A stretch of 64,000 nucleotides of DNA from an uncultured Paraburkholderia sp. (GCA_940746715.1 CALNWN010000001.1:248001-312000); one strand, 5' to 3'; shown: positions 1 to 9,396, numbered from the stretch's first letter. Translations and numbers: made by a program. The notes: generated by a model from the letters alone, not told the origin.

Positions 1-163
1 CCGCCAGCCTCGCGCTGATTATTTCAGCAGCGAGAATAGTAATTTCAGATTATCGGCACAAATTTTCGATAGTAGGGGTATACACTGCATTCCATCGACG
101 TTGCAGACACGGCACCGGCTCCTGCAACGCCATCCTGAAAATCGAAATTATTGGAGGTACACC

Positions 164-430
164 ATGAAGAACAAGTTTATCGCCGCCCTGCTCGTCGCTG
201 TTTCCGCTGCTGTCGCGGCTCCCGCTTTCGCAAGCGGCTACGGCCCGGCACCGTTCTATCGTCCGGCGGTCGGCGCGCCCGCGTCGCAACAAGGCCAGAA
301 CGCCCAAACCGTCGCGGCTGAACGCGCTAACGCAGACTCGAACGCTTACGGCGGCGTGAACAACGTATCGTCGCAATCGGGCACGCGTGAACCGGTTTCC
401 GGTCCGCAATCGGTGTTCTTCGGCCACTAA
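164..430 (+). CDS. small secreted protein of unknown function
   Basis: An 88-residue protein. The start was chosen because GGAGG sits seven bases upstream of this ATG (153-157); an upstream in-frame ATG lacks such a site. Residues 1-22 form a classic signal peptide (KNKF, a hydrophobic Ala/Val core, then AFA), so the mature protein is probably periplasmic. The rest is short, polar and low in complexity (Gly, Ala, Asn, Gln, Ser) with a GYGPAPFYRP stretch at the mature N-terminus. I do not recognise a family. It has no operon partner on this strand. Confidence 0.75.
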   Translation: MKNKFIAALLVAVSAAVAAPAFASGYGPAPFYRPAVGAPASQQGQNAQTVAAERANADSNAYGGVNNVSSQSGTREPVSGPQSVFFGH

Positions 431-543
431 GCATTCGCCGTCGACCATGCTGCTCTCGCGGCAGCATGCGAGCTGGGCGCCGCACCGGGTTCCGGTGCAG
501 GCGCCCGGTTTCGTTTACGGGCGCAGGCAGGCGTGACGCGCGC

Positions 544-924
544 CTATCGTCGCGTCTCGCCCTCTTCCTGCACCTCGCAAAAGCGGATCCGATTACCGAA
601 CGGATCGGCCACTTCGAGCACCTTGCCCCACGGCAGCGCCTCGACGCCGGGCCTCGCGTAATTATAGTTCGTCGCCTGAAGCTCGCGATGCAGTGCGTCG
701 ATATTGCGTACCGGCACGAAAATCGTCGAACCGGGCGTTGCGTCGCCGTGATGTTCGCTTAGATGCAAAACGAGATCCGAGCGCCGCACTTGCGCATACA
801 GCGGTAAGTTATCGCCGAAGCGATGCTCCCAATCGACACTGAATCCCAGAAAATCCATGTAAAACTCGCGGGCTTTGTCTTCGGAAAAAATACGGATGCT
901 GGGCACGGCGGGCGCGAGGTGCAT
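544..924 (-). CDS. VOC-fold (glyoxalase/bleomycin-resistance-like) protein
   Basis: A 126-residue single-domain protein of the vicinal-oxygen-chelate fold. The opening PSIRIFSEDKAREFYMDFLG is the usual first beta-alpha unit, and EVADPFGNRIRFCE near the C-terminus is the family's last strands with a metal-ligand Glu. The length matches bleomycin-resistance/glyoxalase-like proteins. The substrate cannot be told from sequence; members include metal-dependent dioxygenases, lyases and drug-binding proteins. It stands alone, convergent with the preceding gene. Confidence 0.8.
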   Translation of the reverse strand: MHLAPAVPSIRIFSEDKAREFYMDFLGFSVDWEHRFGDNLPLYAQVRRSDLVLHLSEHHGDATPGSTIFVPVRNIDALHRELQATNYNYARPGVEALPWGKVLEVADPFGNRIRFCEVQEEGETRR

Positions 925-996
925 GGCGGCGGTCCAAAGTCATGACGAGGCGCCAAGCTTAGCCGAACCGGCCGGTAATCTCACGCGCTGGCTGGC

Positions 997-1236
997 TCAA
1001 GCCGCGAGACCCGCGTCGATCACGTCGCGCGCCGCCCGAAAGCCGGCCTCGGCGGCCGCGTGCTCGGTGGACCAGAGACTGTCGATATGCACGAGCCGCC
1101 AGTCGACCACCGCGCTTTCGCGCAGCACGCGGAAATGCGCCTTGACGCCCGTGAGCACCTGTTCGACCGCGACTTCGATGTCGTAGTCCTGATAGCGCTC
1201 CTGGTAATCGCCCATGTCGGGGCCTTTCGGCTCCAT
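997..1236 (-). CDS. small conserved-looking cytosolic protein
   Basis: A 79-residue protein with no signal peptide or membrane segment. This ATG was preferred because AGGAGGG lies four bases upstream; the open frame runs further upstream without initiation signals. The sequence has an alternating hydrophobic beta-strand pattern (YDIEVAVEQVLTGVKAHFRV), then WRLVHIDSLW and an Ala-rich helix. I recognise no function. Short proteins of this layout are common in Burkholderia genomes. Confidence 0.65.
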   Translation of the reverse strand: MEPKGPDMGDYQERYQDYDIEVAVEQVLTGVKAHFRVLRESAVVDWRLVHIDSLWSTEHAAAEAGFRAARDVIDAGLAA

Positions 1237-1385
1237 CTTCCCTCCTGCTTCGGCTGGGTTTCTAATCGCGAGGCATTGGGTGCGAACACGCCCGCGCTGG
1301 CTGCGGCGCGGCGGGCTGCAGTCAGCGCCCCGCAAACCGCTGCGGCTCTCGTGCGGCAGATCGCGTGAAGCGCCTGTCGGCTCGC

Positions 1386-1583
1386 TCAGTCGCAATCGCC
1401 GGATAGATACTGCCTGCCGTTGCAGGTGATTTCGACCTCGTCGCCGCTCGCTTCGGCCACAAGACCGCACGCGAGGAGTTGCGCGGTCACGGACTGCGGG
1501 AACTTCGGCGCCGGCTGTCCGACGCCCACTTCGTTCAGGCGCCGCAATGCTTCGATCGCTTCGGGGCTCAGTGACTTGGACAT
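1386..1583 (-). CDS. small hypothetical protein
   Basis: A 65-residue cytosolic protein. GGAGA five to six bases upstream supports this ATG over the more distal one in frame. It has an N-terminal helix (SPEAIEALRRLN), a central helix with LLACGLVAEAS, and a C-terminal strand turn (VEITCNGRQYLSG). This could be a tiny winged-helix-like fold, but no family is recognised. It is probably co-oriented with, but not coupled to, the small gene ending at 997. Confidence 0.55.
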   Translation of the reverse strand: MSKSLSPEAIEALRRLNEVGVGQPAPKFPQSVTAQLLACGLVAEASGDEVEITCNGRQYLSGDCD

Positions 1584-1762
1584 GGCGGTCTCCGTCGACG
1601 TGACTGAATTTATCCTAGCAAGTTTCAAGGACAAGAAGTGAAGTCGCGTTGGCGAATCGTCATGAAGGAATGGCTTTGGCTTGAATTTTCACGGGGGACG
1701 GGGGTCTACCGGAAAACCTCACGCCAGCCGGCGGATGCGAGGAACGCAAAAAGGAGAACGAG

Positions 1763-2065
1763 ATGAAGCGAAGCACTCTGACCGCGCTCGCCGCAGCCGC
1801 CGCGTTGCTCGCGCTCGGCGCGAACGGGACGGCGGCGTGGGCGAAGATGAACGCGGCAAGCGCGACGGGCGCCACCGCCCCACCGAAGCAGGGCACGCAG
1901 GCCGCGCAACCTGGCGACGCCGCGTCGATGGTGAAGCCGCCCGAGTCGGCCTCCGGCGCGACCGGATCGAGCAATCCGGACAATATGCCGATCAAGCGTC
2001 CGCGCAAACCGACCAACGACAAAATGATGCACGAGCCGCCCGCGAGCGGCGCGAACGCGAAATAG
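1763..2065 (+). CDS. small secreted protein of unknown function
   Basis: A 100-residue protein starting at an ATG with AAGGAG seven bases upstream. Residues 1-27 are a signal peptide (KRS, a long Ala/Leu core, AWA). The mature part is disordered in character, rich in Ala, Gly, Pro, Ser and Thr, with a basic KRPRKP patch near the C-terminus. It is convergent with the ssu operon: its stop lies six bases from the ssuF stop. The function is unknown. Confidence 0.65.
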   Translation: MKRSTLTALAAAAALLALGANGTAAWAKMNAASATGATAPPKQGTQAAQPGDAASMVKPPESASGATGSSNPDNMPIKRPRKPTNDKMMHEPPASGANAK

Positions 2066-2071
2066 CGGCCC

Positions 2072-2287
2072 TTACAGGCGCGCGATCGAGACCTCCGTCG
2101 ATTTGACGAGCGCGACGACTTCGGAGCCGACCTGCAGGTCGAGTTCGTCGATGGGGCGTGTGGTAATCACCGAGGTCACGACGCCGAACGGCGTGTCGAC
2201 ATCGACTTCGGACACGACCGGGCCGCGGATGATCTCCTTGACCTTGCCTTTGAACTGGTTGCGTACGTTGATTGCGGAAATGCTCAT
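2072..2287 (-). CDS. ssuF: Mop/TOBE-domain molybdopterin-binding protein
   Basis: A 71-residue single Mop (TOBE) domain. It opens SISAINVRNQFKGKVKEI, then EVDVDTPFGVVTSVIT, and ends VGSEVVALVKSTEVSIA, the full fold of clostridial MopI-type molybdate/molybdopterin-binding proteins. It is the last gene of the leftward ssuD-C-B cluster. In Pseudomonas putida the sulfonate operon also ends in such a gene, ssuF, needed for growth on some sulfonates; the gene name here rests on that context. The reading frame is intact, unlike ssuD. Confidence 0.85.
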   Translation of the reverse strand: MSISAINVRNQFKGKVKEIIRGPVVSEVDVDTPFGVVTSVITTRPIDELDLQVGSEVVALVKSTEVSIARL

Positions 2288-2334
2288 TGCGAATGGTTCC
2301 AGGAAAGCGTTCAGATTCAGTGAGTGAAGGAGAG

Positions 2335-3354
2335 TCAGACAGCCCAGCGGACGTCTGTCAGCCGCGTGAAACGGCCCGTGTGGCGCGCATCGCTGCCGCG
2401 TGCGCCGTCAGCCCGTTCGGACAACGCGTCGTCGTTCGGCGCGTTTTTCAACACGTGCTGCAGCACATGCTCTTCGAGCGCGGCGAAACCCGCGGACGCA
2501 CGCGCTCGCGGACGCTCGAGCGGCACCGGCTGATCGAGCGCAATGCGCCCTTCTTCGATCAACAGGATGCGGTCGCCTAGTGCAACGGCCTCGTGCACGT
2601 CATGCGTCACGAGCAACGCGGTGAACTTGTGCTCGCGCCACAGCCGCTCGATCAGCGTATGCATTTCGATGCGCGTCAACGCGTCGAGCGCGCCGAGCGG
2701 CTCGTCGAGCAACAGCAATTGCGGCCGATGCACGAGCGCACGCGCCAACGCCACGCGCTGACGCTGACCGCCCGACAGCTGCGCGGGCCAGTCGTCGGCG
2801 CGCTCCAGCAAGCCGACTTCGGCGAGCACCGCGCGTGCGTCGTCGCGCGCGCTGCGGGGCAGCCCGAGCATCACGTTCTGCAGCACGGTCTTCCATGGCA
2901 GAAGACGCGCGTCCTGGAACATGATGCGCGTGTCGAGCGGCCGGCCGTCTGCGGCGCGCTTGTCGAGCACGCCCGCCGTGGTCTTCTCCAGACCGGCGAC
3001 GAGCCGCAGCAACGTCGATTTACCGCAGCCGCTGCGGCCGACAATCGCGACGAAACTGCCGCGCTTAATCGACAGATCGAAGTCCGCCAGCACCTTGCGC
3101 TCGCCGTATTGTTTGCCGCCGCCGCGGTCGGTACGGCCGGCGCCGCCGCCGTCGCTCGCGCCGCTGCGCGCCGCGGCGCCCGTCGGCGTCACGACCCGCC
3201 GTTGCGCGTGCGCATGGCGATGTCCCGCCTCGCGGCCATCGAGATCCGCAGCCACCTCCGCGTCATGATCCGCGACGCGCGCCTGCGCCAGTTCGGCTTC
3301 CAGATCGCTGCCCGCGATACCGCCGAACGACGCCGAGAAAGTGGTTGCGCTCAT
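2335..3354 (-). CDS. ssuB: aliphatic sulfonate ABC transporter ATP-binding protein
   Basis: A 339-residue ATPase that should energise sulfonate import with SsuC. Walker [10 protein letters not shown] lies at about residues 106-114, signature LSGGQRQR at 193-200, and Walker B LLLLDEP at 213-219, followed by a switch His in LLVTHD. Burkholderia SsuB proteins carry an N-terminal extension, and the first 80 residues here fit that. The segment just before QYGERKV is oddly Gly/Arg-rich and lacks a clear first beta strand, perhaps from drift. The start overlaps the ssuC stop (ATGA), indicating translational coupling. Confidence 0.9.
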   Translation of the reverse strand: MSATTFSASFGGIAGSDLEAELAQARVADHDAEVAADLDGREAGHRHAHAQRRVVTPTGAAARSGASDGGGAGRTDRGGGKQYGERKVLADFDLSIKRGSFVAIVGRSGCGKSTLLRLVAGLEKTTAGVLDKRAADGRPLDTRIMFQDARLLPWKTVLQNVMLGLPRSARDDARAVLAEVGLLERADDWPAQLSGGQRQRVALARALVHRPQLLLLDEPLGALDALTRIEMHTLIERLWREHKFTALLVTHDVHEAVALGDRILLIEEGRIALDQPVPLERPRARASAGFAALEEHVLQHVLKNAPNDDALSERADGARGSDARHTGRFTRLTDVRWAV

Positions 3355-4214
3355 GCCTTACCTCCTCGTTGATAGGCCGGGTGCCAGCGCAAGGACAGGC
3401 GCTCGAGGCTTTTCGCCAGCACGTCGGCGATCTTGCCGAGCGCAGCGTACAGCAGAATGCCGACCACCACATCAGTCTGCAGGAATTCGCGCGCGTTCAT
3501 CGTCATATAGCCGATGCCCGATTGCGCCGAAATCGTTTCGGCGACGATCAAGGTCACCCACATCAGCCCGAACGCGAAGCGCACGCCGACCAGAATCGAC
3601 GGCAACGCGCCCGGCAAAATCACATGGCGGTACAGCGCCAAGCCTTTCACGCCGTAGCTGCGCGCCATTTCGATCAGATTGGCATCGACCGAACGGATAC
3701 CGTGAAACGTGTTCACGTAGGCCGGAAAAAACACGCCGAGCGCGACGAGGAACACCTTGGCCTGCTCCTCGATACCGAACCACAGGATCACGAGCGGGAT
3801 CATCGCGAGCGCCGGAATGTTGCGGATCATCTGCACGGTCGAGTCGAGCGCGAGTTCCACGGGCTTGAAGAGGCCTGTCGCGAGTCCGAGCGTGAGGCCG
3901 ATGCCGCCGCCTATCGCGAAACCGGAGACCGCGCGCCACGTGCTGACCTTCACGTCGGCCCACATTTCGCCCGACTGGATGAGCGACCACGCCGCCTTCA
4001 CGACGGCGAGCGGTTCGGGCAGAACGCGGGTGGACAGCACGCCGCTGCGCGCGGCGGCTTCCCATGCGAGCAGAATCAGGAGCGGTACGATCCACGGCGC
4101 GAGCGACGCGCCGATTTGCCGCAACGACGCGAAAGCGGAGACCAGCGCGGGGCCGACAGCCGCGCCGCCAGGCGCTGCTTCATCGCGTTGCACACTTACA
4201 GTGGATTGAGCCAT
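3351..4214 (-). CDS. ssuC: aliphatic sulfonate ABC transporter permease
   Basis: A 287-residue inner-membrane permease of the SsuC/TauC type with about six transmembrane helices. The EAA loop ([20 protein letters not shown]) that docks the ATPase is clear, and [17 protein letters not shown] is typical of SsuC. I start at MAQST (4214); an ATG fifteen bases upstream is possible. It is intact and translationally coupled to ssuB. The downstream partner is present, but no binding protein (ssuA) is found in the window. Confidence 0.9.
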   Translation of the reverse strand: MAQSTVSVQRDEAAPGGAAVGPALVSAFASLRQIGASLAPWIVPLLILLAWEAAARSGVLSTRVLPEPLAVVKAAWSLIQSGEMWADVKVSTWRAVSGFAIGGGIGLTLGLATGLFKPVELALDSTVQMIRNIPALAMIPLVILWFGIEEQAKVFLVALGVFFPAYVNTFHGIRSVDANLIEMARSYGVKGLALYRHVILPGALPSILVGVRFAFGLMWVTLIVAETISAQSGIGYMTMNAREFLQTDVVVGILLYAALGKIADVLAKSLERLSLRWHPAYQRGGKA

Positions 4215-4265
4215 GATGACTGTCCTCATTGCCTGTCGAAGGTGGCGGATGCAAGCGGACGACGC

Positions 4266-5426
4266 TCAGCTCGCGCTCGCCGCCTTCGGCAGATAGTTGT
4301 GCCGACGATCTCGCCGAACGGTCCCGACAGCGGCCCGTTAGAGGTTTTGTTGCGGCGGTTCGGCAGCAGCGGAAACACCAGTTCGGCAAAGCGATACGAC
4401 TCTTCGAGATGCGGATAGCCGGACAGAATGAAGGTCTCGATGCCGAGCTCCGCGTACTCCTTCATGAGCGCCGCCACCTGTTCAGGATTGCCGACGAGCG
4501 CGGTGCCCGCACCGCCGCACACGAGACCCACGCCGGCCCACAGATTCGGATAGACCTCGAGCTCGGCGCGCCCGCCGCGCCCGCCGCGCTTGCCGCCGTG
4601 CAGCGCGGCCATGCGGCGCTGGCCTTCGGAGTCCATCTTCGAAAACGATGCCTGCGCCCGGGCGATGGTGTCGTCGTCGAGCTTGCTGATCAGCTTGTCC
4701 GCGGCGGCCCATGCTTCTTCTTCCGTCTCGCGCACGATCACATGCAGGCGGATGCCGAAGCGGATCGTGCGGCCATGCTCGGCCGCGAATGTCGGCGATC
4801 TTCTTCGCGACGGCCGCGGGCGGCTCGTTCCACGTCAGGTAGGTGTCGATATGCTCGCCCGCCATGTCGTGCGCGGCCGGCGACGAACCGCCGAACCACA
4901 GCGGCGGATGCGGCTTCTGCACCGGCGGATAGAGCGCCTTGCCGCCCTTTGACTTGAGATGCTTGCCGTCGAAGTCGATTGCGTCGTTGGTGTGCGCGGC
5001 CGTGAGCAGCTTGCGCCAGATGTGCAGGAACTCGTCGGTGATCTCATAGCGCGTGTCGTGATCGACGAACACGCCGTCGCCTTCGAGCTCGGCCGCGTCG
5101 CCGCCCGTCACGACGTTGATCAACAGGCGCCCGTTCGACAGACGGTCGAAGGTGGCGGCCATGCGCGCGGCAAGACCCGGCGACGAAATGCCGGGCCGGA
5201 TCGCCACGAGGAACTTCAGGCGCTTCTTTGCGGCAATCAGGCTCGAGGCGACGACCCAGGCGTCTTCGCACGAACGTCCCGTCGGCAGCAGCACGCCCTC
5301 GCAGCCGAGCGTATCGGCGGCGGCGGCGATCTGCTGGAAATAGTCGTAGTCGGCTGCGCGCGCGCCTTGCGACGTGCCGAGATAACGGCTGTCGCCATGA
5401 GTCGGAATGAACCAGAACACATTCAT
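4266..5426 (-). pseudogene. ssuD: FMNH2-dependent alkanesulfonate monooxygenase, frameshifted twice
   Basis: The N-terminal part starts [20 protein letters not shown] and is a canonical SsuD luciferase-like monooxygenase, which releases sulfite from alkanesulfonates. The frame is lost near 4785, where IADIRGR should run into [14 protein letters not shown]; about two bases are missing from a GC-repeat run. The second frame carries [18 protein letters not shown] through [15 protein letters not shown] second loss near 4295 hides the natural end [10 protein letters not shown]. Restoring both gives about 387 codons, the normal family length. A Gly/Arg-rich [11 protein letters not shown] insertion is also unusual. 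Confidence 0.85.
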
Positions 5427-5844
5427 TTGCTGCTCCCCGCGTATTCAAAACTGGATTGGGTTGGACGGTGCATGCCGCGAATAAAACGGATCAGCAGGCA
5501 CACGCACGCGCATACGCACACGCCGGCCGCGCGCATCCGGCCGGTCATCGGAGATGAACCGGCGGCGCATCGCGAAAGGACGGAAAGTTGCGGTATCGAC
5601 GCTAAAGGCAACGGCGCGAGGCACCGTTCGCATGGAGAAACAGTCTATGGACGGCGGCGCGGCTTTTGAACGATTTTTTTGAGCTTAGGTTTTCCACTTC
5701 TGTGATTAGCGCGACGCTAAAGCATACGAACGCGACGCGACAGGCCCACGGAAAAGCCGCTAGCGCTGGATATAATGGCGCACGTTTCCAATCATCCGGT
5801 ACAGGCAATGCGAATCACGCGCCTGTACCCTGGCGGTGCAATGC
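5427..5844. other. intergenic region upstream of ssuD
   Basis: This 418-base gap separates the leftward ssuD from a rightward membrane-protein gene, so it should hold both promoters. A CA/CG alternating tract (about 5497-5525) is the only obvious low-complexity element. I see no gene here: the short frames lack initiation signals and family resemblance. Notably there is no ssuE or ssuA where related operons often place them. Confidence 0.5.
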
Positions 5845-6268
5845 ATGCAAAAACTCATCCTGCCGTTCGTCGCCGGTTTTCTGGCATCGCTGTTCTTTCA
5901 TGAATCCACGCTCGCGCTGCTGCATGCGGCGGGCGTCGTCGATCAAAGCGGTTTCTCCACTGCCCCGTTTGTACCGCTTGGCTTGCCCGAGTTCATCGCC
6001 AACGCGATTTGGAGCGCGTTCTGGGCCGTGCTGATGGCGTGGCTTTTGCGCGTCGCGCCCGAGCGCCGTGCGCCGTGCGCCGTGGCTGCCGGCTTTCGTG
6101 TTCGGCGGCATCGTCTTGACGGCGGCCAGCGTGTTCGTGGTCGGTCCCATTCGCGGCATCTGGCCGAGCGGCAACATGCTGCCGCGCCTCGCCATGGGTT
6201 TTGCGGCGAACGCGATGTGGGGTTGGGGCGCGCTCGTCTTCATGCGCGCCTTCATGGCAAGCGAATAA
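5845..6268 (+). pseudogene. small integral membrane protein, disrupted by a heptamer repeat
   Basis: The first part (MQKLILPFVAGFLASLFFH, later IWSAFWAVLMAWLLRVAPER) and the second part (FVFGGIVLTAASVFVVGPI, WGWGALVFMRAFMASE) form one protein of about 138 residues with roughly four transmembrane segments. The frame breaks at three tandem copies of CGCCGTG (6064-6084). Removing one copy joins ERRAP directly to WLPAFVFGG and restores a continuous frame. The function is unknown; it resembles small DUF-type membrane proteins. Confidence 0.75.
6064..6084. repeat. three tandem copies of a 7-bp unit
   Basis: CGCCGTG is repeated exactly at 6064-6070, 6071-6077 and 6078-6084 inside a membrane-protein gene. 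Two copies give an open frame and three shift it, so the third copy is the inactivating change. This is the signature of replication slippage. Confidence 0.95.
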
Positions 6269-6334
6269 ACGGACTGAGCGCCTCGCCAGCGCTTGTCGTT
6301 CGCTCAGGCCAGCACGGGTTGAGCGGGGGTCGAG

Positions 6335-6356
6335 CACGCGTTGAACACGCGTTGAA
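6335..6356. repeat. 11-bp direct tandem duplication
   Basis: CACGCGTTGAA occurs twice in a row, at 6335-6345 and 6346-6356, in the short gap between two convergent genes. Confidence 0.95.
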
Positions 6357-6371
6357 CGCTCAGCCGGGCGA

Positions 6372-7504
6372 CTAGCTGCGCAGGTCGCGCAGCGGATGTT
6401 CGCCCGCCGGCCAAGGGCTTTCGAACATCTTCGCCACGTCCGCGGCGCCGACGTCTTCAATGCGCGCAAAGCGCCAGCGCGGCGCATTGTCCTTGTCGAT
6501 GATGCGCGCGCGAATGCCCTCCACGGCATCGCCATTGAGAAAACTCGAGCGCGTGAGATCGAGGTCGCCGCGCAGCACGTCGGCCATCGAGCCTTCCGCG
6601 CGCGTGACGACCTCGAGCGATACCGCCATCGAAAGCGGCGAGCGCTCGCGCAATACGGCGATGACCTGTTCCGCCCAATCGGCGCTATCGCGGTCCCACT
6701 TCTCGCTAAGCGAAGCGAGAATGCGCCGCACGTCCGGCAGCACGAAATGCCGGTCGATGAGCGCTCGCGCGCGAGCGAGCGGCGACTCCTCTCCGGCGGC
6801 GGCGCGACCTGATACGCGCGGCATTCGCGCTCGACGCACGCCACCACATCCGCGCCGCGCTCGAACAGTTCGCTCCGCAAGGTATCGACGAGCGCGGGCA
6901 ACGCGGCGTCTTCCATATAGGCGTCGGCGAGACCGGCGTACAGCGCGTCGGCCGCGCCGATCGTTTCGCCCGTCACCGCGAGATACCGGCCGATCGCGCC
7001 CGGCGTGCGCGCGAGGAACCAGCTCGCGCCGACATCCGGAAAGAGGCCGATGCGCGTTTCGGGCATGGCCATTTTCGTGGGCTGCGTGACGACCCGCAGC
7101 CCGCCCGTGCGATGCGCGCCTTGCGAAATGCCCACGCCGCCGCCCATCACGACGCCGTTCATCAACGCGATGTAGGGCTTCGGATAAGTGAAAATGGCGT
7201 GATTGAGCCGGTATTCCTCGATGAAAAACGCGTCGCGCGCGTCCTCGTCGCCGCGCCGCGCCGACTCGTACAGGAAGCGGATGTCGCCGCCCGCGCAGAA
7301 CGCCCGCGGATGCTGGCTGCGCAGCACGAACGCGAGCACGTCCGGATTGTCGGACCAGTCGTCAAGCGCAGCATGCATTGCGCGAATCATGCCGATTGAC
7401 AGCGCGTTGAGCGCTTGCGGCCTTTCGAGCTCGATGAAACCGATGCGGTTGGCTACGTAAGTCGCGATTTCGTCGCTGGCTGCAGGCGAGGCGGAATAAG
7501 ACAT
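6372..7504 (-). pseudogene. 3-hydroxyisobutyryl-CoA hydrolase-like enoyl-CoA hydratase family protein, frameshifted
   Basis: A crotonase-fold enzyme of about 378 codons, the length of 3-hydroxyisobutyryl-CoA hydrolases of valine breakdown. The oxyanion-hole segments HPRAFCAGGD and MNGVVMGGGVGIS and the PETRIGLFPDVGASWFLA segment with its acidic residue are all present in the first 230 residues. Near 6785-6810, in a GCC/GCG run, the frame shifts. The C-terminal HIBCH-type domain (MAVSLEVVTRAE, WPAGEHPLRDLR) continues in another frame. Acyl-CoA hydratase activity is less likely because of the C-terminal domain. Confidence 0.85.
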
Positions 7505-7735
7505 GGAAGACGACGCGCGGCGGCGAGAGTCATGGGAAACCCAACGTTATCACGTGCCTGCGGCATGGGCGTGTTCGCTGTCTCGGGGACGCCGGCCAAG
7601 GGAAGAGGTGCGCGAGGGGTTTTCACGCTCGCGCGCTGGACGGCGATGCGGCATGCTGCTGCCGCGTCAGCGCTGCCTGCTAACTGCGGCACGGGTTACG
7701 GGTTACGCGACGCGGCACGCGCGGCACTTGGCATC

Positions 7736-7987
7736 TTACCCCGCGACGTTTCCCGGCGGAAAATGGCCGCTTTTGAGCAGCACCGGCGTGCCGTTGCTGA
7801 TCTGCAAGTGCTCGCGAGCAACGGCTTCGATGCGCGGACGGCCGGCGTCGAACGCGCGCATCCAGCCTTCCTCGTTTTCCGTGTGCGCGCCGAAGTGGTC
7901 TTCGAGCGCCTCGACGGAGATCGCACAGGGCACGGTCAGATTGGAGTCGCGGTAGGCTGGCGCGCCCGCGGGAAACCTGATTTCCAT
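7736..7987 (-). CDS. DUF1488-like small protein
   Basis: An 83-residue cytosolic protein. The start at MEIRFPAGAPAYRDSNL was chosen because this opening and the following LTVPCAISVEALEDHFGA resemble DUF1488 proteins, an uncharacterised proteobacterial family. The open frame extends upstream to 8236 but that part looks unlike the family. The family call is from memory of this motif pattern. Confidence 0.65.
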   Translation of the reverse strand: MEIRFPAGAPAYRDSNLTVPCAISVEALEDHFGAHTENEEGWMRAFDAGRPRIEAVAREHLQISNGTPVLLKSGHFPPGNVAG

Positions 7988-8236
7988 GGTCGCCTCATCA
8001 GAATTATCCGGCACAGAACCGGAGCCCGCGAAAACCGGCCGGCCCCGGACGACCCGAATATGGTACTCGCGATGGTACTCGCGGGGCCGGACTACGGTCC
8101 ACTCCGCCGCGGCGCGCCCTTGGCCGCCGGCTTGCGCCTGCGCTTCAGCGTGAGGCTGGCTTCGCGCTTCGGTGTGGGCTTCGTCTCGCACCTGATTTCG
8201 GGCCACGGCGCGCGCTCGAGCAGGGCGCGCCGTCAT
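7988..8236 (-). other. open frame between two small genes, possibly a degraded gene
   Basis: An ATG at 8236 overlaps the upstream stop (ATGA), as coupled genes do, and the frame reads on into the DUF1488-like gene. Its composition is Arg/Ala/Gln-rich. A second frame over the same DNA reads a Lys/Arg/Pro-rich tail (KREASLTLKRRRKPAAKGAP) ending at 8092. One of the two may be the remnant of a small basic protein. I cannot decide which, and neither matches a family I know. Confidence 0.3.
8060..8083. repeat. 12-bp direct tandem duplication
   Basis: ATGGTACTCGCG is repeated exactly at 8060-8071 and 8072-8083. In the leftward frame it duplicates REYH. Confidence 0.95.
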
Positions 8237-8517
8237 GAGCGCCCTCCGAGCAGTCCGTCGACGTAATCGCGCGCCGCCTGTTCGACGAAGGCGAGCACCT
8301 CCTCTTCGCTGTTAAAGCGCTCCTTGCCGCCCAGATCCAGCAAGGTTTCCATGCGGTGGGAGTCGTCGGGACCGAGCTCGGCGAGGCTTACCGAACCGAC
8401 GTAGTTGCCTGCCCCATCTTCTGCGTCCGCTGCCGGCACGAGGCGCGCGGCGGCGCTAATGTGCGCGGCGGCGCTAATGTAATAGCCGCGATAAGGGCCG
8501 CTGACCCGCTCAGCCAT
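8233..8517 (-). CDS. small protein with an in-frame duplication
   Basis: A 94-residue cytosolic protein whose ATG follows AGGAGA by six bases. It opens MAERVSGPYRGYYISAAA and has a short conserved-looking core ending in EQAARDYVDGLLG. Burkholderia genomes carry short proteins that open in a similar way and have no assigned function. An 18-bp tandem duplication (8445-8480) doubles the HISAAA segment without breaking the frame. Confidence 0.6.
   Translation of the reverse strand: MAERVSGPYRGYYISAAAHISAAARLVPAADAEDGAGNYVGSVSLAELGPDDSHRMETLLDLGGKERFNSEEEVLAFVEQAARDYVDGLLGGRS
8445..8480. repeat. 18-bp in-frame tandem duplication
   Basis: GCGCGGCGGCGCTAATGT is present twice, at 8445-8462 and 8463-8480, inside a small leftward gene, adding six codons. 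Confidence 0.95.
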
Positions 8518-8704
8518 AGTCGTTCTCCTAGTTGCGATAATGGAGGTAAGGCGCGCGGCAAGCGAAATAGTTCTGCGCGGGCTGCGGTTGTCCTGCCATG
8601 GTCGCGCGCCTGCGCCGCACTTGTGCGCCTGGCGACGGTCAAAGAGGAGCACCGGCACGCTCCGTGCTCCGGCAGGAGCGCCTTTGGAGTTCAGCGAGCG
8701 CAAT

Positions 8705-8896
8705 ATGGGAAAATATTTTCTGCACGACCACGAACTGCCCGAGCCGGACGCGGCGAACCGATGGTTTGCGTATGCCGAAAGTCACGGCATCGACATCGCC
8801 CGAGCCATCAGCATCTGGGAAGACGCGGCCACCGAAAGCGGCACGGAAAGCCGCCGGCTGGTCAGCGCGGCAGGCATCACGATCGAAACACCGTGA
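8705..8896 (+). CDS. small hypothetical protein
   Basis: A 63-residue acidic cytosolic protein (MGKYFLHDHELPEPDAANRW). It is predicted largely helical (AYAESHGIDIARAISIWEDAA) and has no signal or membrane segment. The ribosome site is weak. It is divergent from the preceding small gene, followed 46 bases later by a lipoprotein gene. No family is recognised. Confidence 0.5.
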   Translation: MGKYFLHDHELPEPDAANRWFAYAESHGIDIARAISIWEDAATESGTESRRLVSAAGITIETP

Positions 8897-8942
8897 GCGG
8901 GCGCGCCGCCGCAAGCTCACCTCATCAAAGGAATCAAACACA

Positions 8943-9325
8943 ATGCATTTCATGACGCAACTGCTGCGCGAGCGCCGCCGTCGACATGGCCTCGCGCGGG
9001 CTCTGCTGCGCCGCACGTCCCTTCTTGCCGGGTTGCCGGCCGCGCTCGCCATCGGCGCGGGCGTCGCCGGCTGCGCGTCGTCGAACACCACTTCGCTGAT
9101 CAATCTGCCCAACGGCCAGACCGGCTTTGCGGTGAATTGCAGCGGCGCCGGCGCCGATTCGAGCTGGGCCTCGTGTTATGTGCAGGCAGGCACAAAGTGT
9201 GCGGCGCGACGGGTTACGACATCGTGTCGAAGGACAACGACGAAGGCGGCACCGCGGGCGGCAGCGTGACGAACGTCGTGTCGGCCAACGTGAAGAACCG
9301 CTCGATGATCATCCGCTGCAAGTAG
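8943..9325 (+). pseudogene. outer-membrane lipoprotein, frameshifted
   Basis: The N-terminus has an Arg-rich stretch, a hydrophobic core and the lipobox VAGC with the lipidated Cys near residue 39, followed by SSNTTSLINLPNGQTGFAVNC. The frame is lost near 9190. The continuation KVCGATGYDIVSKDNDEGG to VKNRSMIIRCK lies in the next frame. Together they make a small Cys-rich lipoprotein of about 127 residues, as found in many Burkholderia genomes with no known role. AAGGAA lies upstream of the start. Confidence 0.7.
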
Positions 9326-9396
9326 GCGGCGTCGGCGCTTTTAGCGTGCCTCGCGCTTCTGGCGTCCTTCGCACCGCTCTGCACCCTTCCCGCCCG

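Noticed and set aside
3121..3180. A frameshift in the N-terminal part of ssuB
   Set aside because: The segment is unusual, but the frame matches the family on both sides and [10 protein letters not shown] can be read as a diverged RGVGKQYGER, so no indel is required.
2593..3372. A 259-codon rightward frame over ssuB
   Set aside because: It is antisense to the Walker motifs of SsuB and has no initiation site or family resemblance.
5602..5808. A leftward 68-codon frame between ssuD and the membrane protein
   Set aside because: No ribosome site, no operon logic and no recognisable fold; treated as non-coding.
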